Assembly (NCBI GenBank): GCA_017455945.1
Contig: JAFTLM010000008.1
Coordinates: 1-10,259 of the forward strand
Length of the DNA: 10,259 nt
Reading direction: 5' to 3'
Origin: Clostridia bacterium
GTDB taxonomy: Bacteria; Bacillota; Clostridia; Oscillospirales; CAG-272
Shown: positions 6,709 to 10,259 of the stretch, one piece after another
Position numbering within the stretch: position 1 is the first letter of the stretch
Layout of the letters: every line of letters starts with the position of its first letter
Made by a program: the position numbers and the translations under genes
Notes under the pieces: model-generated
What the model saw: the letters and a program-made list of their open reading frames with translations, nothing else
Database searches by the model: none
Told to the model about the DNA's origin: nothing

Positions 6709-7509
6709 TTATCCCTCCACAGCTGCCTTTATATTCCAGTTTGCCTTATCCAGTCTTTTTTCGGCATCTTCCTCGGATATATCAATAATATCCGAAACAA
6801 TGCGAATCATTCGTCCGCGTAGCTTGATATTCGTAGGCTTGAGGTTTATCATCAGATTTTCGTAAACGTATCCGCTTTTCACCATAGCACAGGTGGATAT
6901 CATATTGAGTACAAGCTTCTGTGCCGTTCCCGCTTTAAGCCTTGTAGAGCCTGTAACCACTTCTGCTCCTGTGTCGGGAGTTATGGAAATATCGGCTATC
7001 TCTGTTATCAAAGAACCCGCGTTTGAAGTAACCGCCACGGTTGTGCAACCGATATTTTTGGCGTATTCGAGTGCCGAGGCAACGTATGCCGCACCACCCG
7101 CCGCACTTATTCCGACTACCACGTCGTTTTTTGTCAGAGAATATTTGGAAATATCCTCAACGGCAGCCTCCGCACTGTCCTCTCCGCCTTCGTTGGCTCT
7201 GAACATTGCGTCTCTTCCTCCTGCCATAATTCCAACTACTTTACCGTAATCCACACCGAAAGTGGGGGGACATTCGGCGGCGTCGATTATTCCAAGTCTG
7301 CCCGACGTTCCCGCACCAACGTAGAAAAGTCTGCCTCCCTCCGCAAAGCCTTTACTTACTGCCTCGACCGCAAGAGCTATTTGGTCTATGCACTCTCCCA
7401 CCGCATTTACGGCGTTCATGTTTTCTTCGTTCATAATCTTAAGCATTTCAGCAGTACTCATTTTATCAAAATGCTTTGTTTTGGGATTCCTCATTTCTGT
7501 TTTCAACAT
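6709..7509 (-). CDS. murQ: N-acetylmuramic acid 6-phosphate etherase
   Basis: MurQ cleaves the lactyl ether of MurNAc-6-phosphate to give GlcNAc-6-phosphate and D-lactate, a cytosolic step in peptidoglycan recycling or MurNAc catabolism. The protein has a SIS sugar-phosphate isomerase fold. Signatures: VGAGTSGRLGIIDAAECPPT (64-83) with E79 matching E. coli catalytic E83, GGEDS (108-112) with E110 matching E114, and GAEVVTGSTRLKAGTAQK (181-198). I chose the ATG at 7509, since GGAGG lies 9 bases upstream and the N-terminus then aligns with E. coli MurQ; the reading frame extends to 7596, but that would overlap the kinase gene. At 266 residues it lacks about 30 C-terminal residues of the usual about 298-residue protein. 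It keeps one UBA-like helical hairpin (ISEEDAEKRLDKANWNIKAA) where others have two. It sits 14 bp after the HTH-kinase gene and 1 bp before the glycosidase gene. Confidence 0.95.
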   Translation of the reverse strand: MLKTEMRNPKTKHFDKMSTAEMLKIMNEENMNAVNAVGECIDQIALAVEAVSKGFAEGGRLFYVGAGTSGRLGIIDAAECPPTFGVDYGKVVGIMAGGRDAMFRANEGGEDSAEAAVEDISKYSLTKNDVVVGISAAGGAAYVASALEYAKNIGCTTVAVTSNAGSLITEIADISITPDTGAEVVTGSTRLKAGTAQKLVLNMISTCAMVKSGYVYENLMINLKPTNIKLRGRMIRIVSDIIDISEEDAEKRLDKANWNIKAAVEG

Positions 7510-7523
7510 CGCAATTTCCTCCG

Positions 7524-8660
7524 TTAATACTGTTTTGCAAGTTTTTCTATAAGTCCGTCGGTATTCACACCGCATTTTTTGGCACATATCATACACGCTC
7601 CCAACGCCTGGGAATATTCCGGCACTATAACCTCAAGCTCGGACAACAGATATTTCTTCATTATATCAACAAAGTCGCTGTTTTTGGTAATTATTCCGCC
7701 CGAAAGGATAAGCTTATTGTCGCATTTATAGTTTCTTGCGGCGTGGTTTATTATTTTAGCCAGCCCCTCGGCGTTTTGGTTGAGTATATCGACGGCTGTT
7801 TTATCGCCTTTTCTGTAGGCATAAAATACCTCTGAGGAAAAAGAAGCCACGTAGCTCTGGTCGTTTTTATAGACCTTATCAACCAAATCCGAGATTCCGT
7901 CTCCCGTCTTTGTCTTAACAAGCTCGGTAATAAGTGTGTGCTCACCGAGACCGTCCATTTCAGCCGACGCCGCACAAAGGGCGTCTCTGCCTATATCGTA
8001 TCCGCTTCCCGATTTATTCAAAAGAAATCCCCATCCGCCAAGTCTTGTAAGATTGTCTCCCTCTTTTACCAAAACCGCCGAACCCGTACCGCAAATAGCC
8101 GCTATACAATTTTCGGCATCGGTGGCACTGGCAACCACGTTAAGTATATCGGTGGCGCATCTTATCTTTATATGTGGGTAGTTCTTTTTCAGTGCGTTTT
8201 GTATCTGCGGTGCGTTATTTCCAAGCAAAAAGCCCGCCGAGCCAATATAGATACCGCACACGCTTGAATTTACCGAAAGCAGGGTGTTTATATTTTTCGT
8301 CAGCATATTAACGCTGTTCTCAATTCCCACGGCATTGGGATTGCAGGGCCCCGCCAACAGCTTCTCAAGAATGACACCGTCTTCGCTGAACATAATAAAT
8401 TCTGTCTTTGTTCCGCCGCCGTCAACACCTATCATTACTCTTTTTCTTTCCGCCGAGTTAGCCAAAAGCACGTCAAGCGACACTCCAAGTATATCAGATA
8501 TCATACAAAGATTTTCGATATCGGGAACCGATGCACCGCATTCCCATTTTGAAACCGACTGGGGGCTTATGGAGAGGGCTATCGCCAAAGCGTTCTGCGA
8601 CATTCCTTTTGCCCTTCGGTACATTTTTATGTTCGCCGACAAAGCCTGTGAATTAAACAT
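7524..8660 (-). CDS. XRE-type HTH domain fused to BadF/BcrA-family sugar kinase (MurK-like, putative MurNAc/GlcNAc kinase and regulator)
   Basis: The 378-residue protein has two parts. Residues 5-64 form an XRE/Cro-type DNA-binding domain (IKMYRRAKGMSQNALAIALS, then SVSKWECGASVPDIENL). Residues 75-360 are an actin-fold ATPase of the BadF/BadG/BcrA/BcrD family, which includes GlcNAc kinases and Clostridium acetobutylicum MurK. Visible motifs are the phosphate-1 loop VDGGGTKTE (79-87), D171 in CATDIL as likely catalytic base, ICGTGSAV (189-196), GGWGFLLNKSGSGYDIGRDA (208-227) and the adenosine-site LSGGI (319-323). All key ATPase motifs are intact, so catalysis is plausible. Because murQ follows by 14 bp, phosphorylation of MurNAc at O6 is the most likely reaction; GlcNAc or glucosamine is possible. 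The HTH suggests it also controls its own promoter, like the separate ROK family, but with an unrelated HTH type. The start has GGAGA 8 bases upstream. The domain calls are firm; the substrate and regulation are inferred. Confidence 0.88.
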   Translation of the reverse strand: MFNSQALSANIKMYRRAKGMSQNALAIALSISPQSVSKWECGASVPDIENLCMISDILGVSLDVLLANSAERKRVMIGVDGGGTKTEFIMFSEDGVILEKLLAGPCNPNAVGIENSVNMLTKNINTLLSVNSSVCGIYIGSAGFLLGNNAPQIQNALKKNYPHIKIRCATDILNVVASATDAENCIAAICGTGSAVLVKEGDNLTRLGGWGFLLNKSGSGYDIGRDALCAASAEMDGLGEHTLITELVKTKTGDGISDLVDKVYKNDQSYVASFSSEVFYAYRKGDKTAVDILNQNAEGLAKIINHAARNYKCDNKLILSGGIITKNSDFVDIMKKYLLSELEVIVPEYSQALGACMICAKKCGVNTDGLIEKLAKQY

Positions 8661-8688
8661 TTTTATTCTCCTTTTCCGTTATGGTTAC

Positions 8689-8717
8689 ATTATACCAGAA
8701 AACAACTCGCAATTCAA
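8689..8717 (-). promoter_or_regulatory. Strong promoter of the HTH-kinase/murQ/GH42-like operon
   Basis: Read on the - strand: TTGAAT (8712-8717), a 17-bp spacer, and TATAAT (8689-8694) preceded by TG as an extended -10 (TGGTATAAT). The start codon is about 28 bp past the -10. One copy of the direct repeat AACAACTC lies in the spacer, where a bound regulator would block polymerase. Confidence 0.88.
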
Positions 8718-8755
8718 GTGCTTTTTGCGTTATACTGTGGGTTGCAACAACTCAC
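8701..8755. promoter_or_regulatory. Direct repeat AACAACTC, candidate operator for the HTH-kinase
   Basis: AACAACTCGC (8701-8710) and AACAACTCAC (8746-8755, + strand) match at 9 of 10 bases and are 45 bp apart, about four helical turns. The first lies between the -10 and -35 of the operon promoter and the second about 30 bp upstream of the -35 box. The arrangement suits autoregulation by the XRE domain, but an 8-base match can arise by chance and no protein-DNA specificity can be read from sequence. Confidence 0.3.
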
Positions 8756-8818
8756 GGTTGATACAGTGGTGTTTTAATCCAAATAACACAACAATAGTAA
8801 TATAGTTTTAAAAAAGTT

Positions 8819-8845
8819 AAAAGCCTTGACAAAGTCAAGGCTTTT
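8819..8845. repeat. Perfect 12-bp inverted repeat over the fucosidase -35 box
   Basis: AAAAGCCTTGAC (8819-8830), an AAA centre (8831-8833) and GTCAAGGCTTTT (8834-8845) form a perfect inverted repeat. The TTGACA -35 box of the fucosidase promoter is inside it. Because it lies upstream of the predicted transcription start it would not be in that mRNA, so an operator read as DNA is the first hypothesis. Read on the - strand the hairpin is followed by AACTTTTTT and could also terminate antisense transcripts. Confidence 0.7.
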
Positions 8846-8855
8846 GTGATAGAAT
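8826..8855 (+). promoter_or_regulatory. Promoter of the GH29 fucosidase gene
   Basis: Perfect TTGACA (8826-8831) and TAGAAT (8850-8855) are separated by 18 bp, with TG one base before the -10 (extended -10). The predicted start near 8862 leaves a leader of about 23 nt carrying GAGGAGG. The -35 box falls in the 12-bp inverted repeat, so repressor binding there would shut it off. Confidence 0.8.
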
Positions 8856-8884
8856 GGTATAAATGAAATCACGAGGAGGCAAAT

Positions 8885-10078
8885 ATGACACACGAAAACA
8901 AACTTGGAATGTTTATTCACTGGGGCATCTATGCTCAGGCAGGCGTTCAGGAGCAGGTTTACGCTCGTATGAACTGGGAGCGTGAAGAATATGAAAAGCT
9001 CGCCAAGACCTTTAATCCCGTAAATTATGACCCCGAAAAATGGGTATTGCTTGCCAAAGAAGCAGGCATGGAGTACATTTGCTTCACAACCAAGCATCAC
9101 GACGGATTTTGTATGTGGGATACGAAATACACCGATTACAATATTATGAACACTCCCTACGGCAAAGACGTACTGAAGATGCTTGCGGATGCTTGCAAAA
9201 AGCATGGAATGCTCCTATCTTTTTACTATTCCTGCCCCGACTGGCATCACCCCTACGGATACAACCCCGCCTCCACACACCAATGGAAAGCGGTTATGCG
9301 TGACGACATCAACACCGAAATATACAGAGAGTTTGTAAAGAATCAGATAACCGAGCTTCTGACGAATTACGGCGACATATATACCTTCTTCTGGGATATT
9401 CCTCCCAGAATTTACGACCCTTCCCTCAACGAACTTGTACGTAAGCTTCAGCCTAACATCTACATCAACGACCGAGGCTACGACAAGGGTGATTTCTCTA
9501 CCCCCGAGCGCGAATATCAATCTGTTGACGGTTCCCGCTTCACGCGTATGACAGAGGCGTGTAACTCTGTGGGCGAACAGAGCTGGGGATACAGAAGCAA
9601 TGAAGACTTTTTCTCAAAGCGTCATCTTACCACCTCAATAGACAAGATAATGGCACTTGGCGGCAGTTATCTGCTCAACGTCGGTCCCAACGAAAAGGGC
9701 GAGATAACCGAAGAATATGCCGACCGCATACGCAAGGTGGGAGATTGGTACAACAGAATGGAAGGTTGCCTCGTTTGCCACGAAGCCGACACATTCAACT
9801 ACAAGGTAAAAAAGAACAAAGTTTTTGTTACAAAGAAAGACGGAAAATCTTATTTCCATTTCTACGAGGGTACAGTATCGTCGTCTGTTGCCTTTGAATA
9901 TTTTCCCAAGAAGCCTCAAAAGATTCGCCTTATGAACACGGGAAAAGAACTTGGATGCACAATAGAAAAACTCCCCGAATATCAAGCAAACGGACAGGCT
10001 ATGACTCATCTTCACATATCGGGAATCCCGATCGACGATCTTGTAAGTGAGCCTATAATAATTGAAATAACCTGGTAA
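8885..10078 (+). CDS. GH29 alpha-L-fucosidase, cytosolic
   Basis: GH29 enzymes release terminal alpha-L-fucose by a retaining mechanism. The 397-residue protein shows the family landmarks in order: GMFIHWGIYAQAG (8-20), CFTTKHHDGFCMWDTKYTDY (66-85) with the paired His71-72, the strand YTFFWDIPP (166-174) with D171 as the likely nucleophile, NDRG (195-198), STPEREYQ (205-212) with Glu residues near the acid/base position of other members, and GGSYLLNVGPNEKGEI (259-274). The C-terminal 100 residues form a beta domain. Only about five residues precede the first landmark and there is no signal peptide, so it acts inside the cell on imported fucosyl sugars. The start is supported by GAGGAGG five bases upstream. 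The gene is transcribed away from the HTH-kinase operon and ends at a bidirectional terminator. The W-D-I around the nucleophile differs from the common W-(F/W)-D-G, so the substrate may be atypical. Transporters and fucose catabolic genes are not in the window. Confidence 0.9.
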   Translation: MTHENKLGMFIHWGIYAQAGVQEQVYARMNWEREEYEKLAKTFNPVNYDPEKWVLLAKEAGMEYICFTTKHHDGFCMWDTKYTDYNIMNTPYGKDVLKMLADACKKHGMLLSFYYSCPDWHHPYGYNPASTHQWKAVMRDDINTEIYREFVKNQITELLTNYGDIYTFFWDIPPRIYDPSLNELVRKLQPNIYINDRGYDKGDFSTPEREYQSVDGSRFTRMTEACNSVGEQSWGYRSNEDFFSKRHLTTSIDKIMALGGSYLLNVGPNEKGEITEEYADRIRKVGDWYNRMEGCLVCHEADTFNYKVKKNKVFVTKKDGKSYFHFYEGTVSSSVAFEYFPKKPQKIRLMNTGKELGCTIEKLPEYQANGQAMTHLHISGIPIDDLVSEPIIIEITW

Positions 10079-10133
10079 AAAGCAGGTATAAAAACGTTTA
10101 AAACGATTAAAAATCTGTCCCGACAATTTGCAT

Positions 10134-10161
10134 AAAAAAAGCGGCGTATGCCGCTTTTTTT
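10134..10161 (+). terminator. Bidirectional intrinsic terminator after the fucosidase gene
   Basis: Seven A's, GCGGC, a GTAT loop, GCCGC and seven T's form a symmetric A-stem-T hairpin 55 bp past the fucosidase stop. The T/A flanks make it usable from both strands. On the - strand it would serve whatever gene enters from the right edge. Confidence 0.92.
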
Positions 10162-10237
10162 ATTCTTCATAAAACTTACACCAGGTTATTTCTTTACATT
10201 TGGGGCAGTACTGATTCTGGGCATCGGTATAATCGTA
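10160..10237 (-). pseudogene. Possible 3' remnant of a small zinc-ribbon reading frame
   Basis: Read on the - strand, a 25-codon frame ends in TAA at 10162-10160, inside the terminator T tract. It contains TDAQNQYCPKCKEITWCKFY, with a CPKC knuckle and a third Cys as in zinc ribbons. It has no ATG, GTG or TTG start and is cut off upstream by an in-frame TAA (10240-10238). A different frame (AEKVRALIRLYR at the window edge) is open just upstream, so a frameshift or a decayed small gene is possible. The position ahead of a bidirectional terminator suits a real gene 3' end, but coding status is unproven. Confidence 0.28.
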
Positions 10238-10259
10238 TTAACGCCCTAACTTTTTCTGC

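Noticed and set aside
7510..7596. Upstream extension of murQ to the ATG at 7596
   Set aside because: The extra 29 residues overlap the kinase gene, match nothing in MurQ, and the GGAGG site points to the ATG at 7509.
8661..8884. Riboswitch or small RNA gene in the divergent spacer
   Set aside because: Both leaders are only about 20-25 nt after the predicted starts, too short for a riboswitch. The only strong hairpin lies upstream of the fucosidase transcription start, and no third promoter was found.
8774..9205. - strand open frame opposite the start of the fucosidase gene
   Set aside because: Antisense shadow; it covers the fucosidase promoter and ribosome site and has no recognisable family.
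1..10259. CRISPR array, IS element, phage genes, tRNA or rRNA
   Set aside because: No regularly spaced repeats, transposase or integrase motifs, phage structural proteins or tRNA/rRNA-like segments were seen on reading both strands.

Overview
The window looks like a chromosomal segment of an anaerobic Firmicute of the class Clostridia, probably a gut Oscillospiraceae/Ruminococcaceae-type bacterium. This rests on the gene families (YmdB, a FliB-like cysteine-cluster protein, MurQ with a BadF-type sugar kinase, an intracellular GH29 fucosidase), strong AGGAGG-type ribosome binding sites, near-consensus housekeeping promoters (TTGACA/TATAAT type) and many short hairpin terminators. It is an inference from composition and families; there is no rRNA or other taxonomic marker.

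Left part (1-1411, + strand): the 3' end of a sigma-70-family sigma factor. Region 4 is followed by a long C-terminal extension that seems to hold two winged-helix-like modules. A strong terminator follows, then a gene-free stretch (1466-1627) with a repeat-like hairpin and a second hairpin that may end ymdB.

Middle part (1628-4943, - strand): three genes that look like separate transcription units. They are ymdB (a metallophosphoesterase of the cyclic-nucleotide phosphodiesterase type), glnA (type I glutamine synthetase, with its own promoter and terminator) and a FliB-like lysine-N-methylase homologue. glnA starts at 3970, not at the upstream ATG at 3997, and has Phe where adenylylated enzymes have Tyr.

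Sugar region (5052-10078): a compact - strand operon runs from a strong promoter at 8689-8717 through (1) a fusion of an XRE-type DNA-binding domain with a BadF/BcrA-type sugar kinase (MurK-like), (2) murQ, the MurNAc-6-phosphate etherase, and (3) a GH42-like clan GH-A glycosidase. The gaps are 14 bp and 1 bp, so the three are probably co-expressed. The inferred pathway is release or uptake of a muramyl sugar, phosphorylation by the kinase, and cleavage by MurQ to GlcNAc-6-phosphate and D-lactate. The kinase's DNA-binding head would let the enzyme that binds the sugar also read it out transcriptionally. Divergently transcribed is a GH29 alpha-L-fucosidase whose -35 box lies inside a perfect 12-bp inverted repeat.

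The right edge (10134-10259) holds a bidirectional terminator and a possible 3' remnant of a small zinc-ribbon reading frame on the - strand. The most novel element is the HTH-kinase/MurQ/GH42-like operon with its divergent fucosidase. I see no phage, IS element, CRISPR array, tRNA or rRNA.
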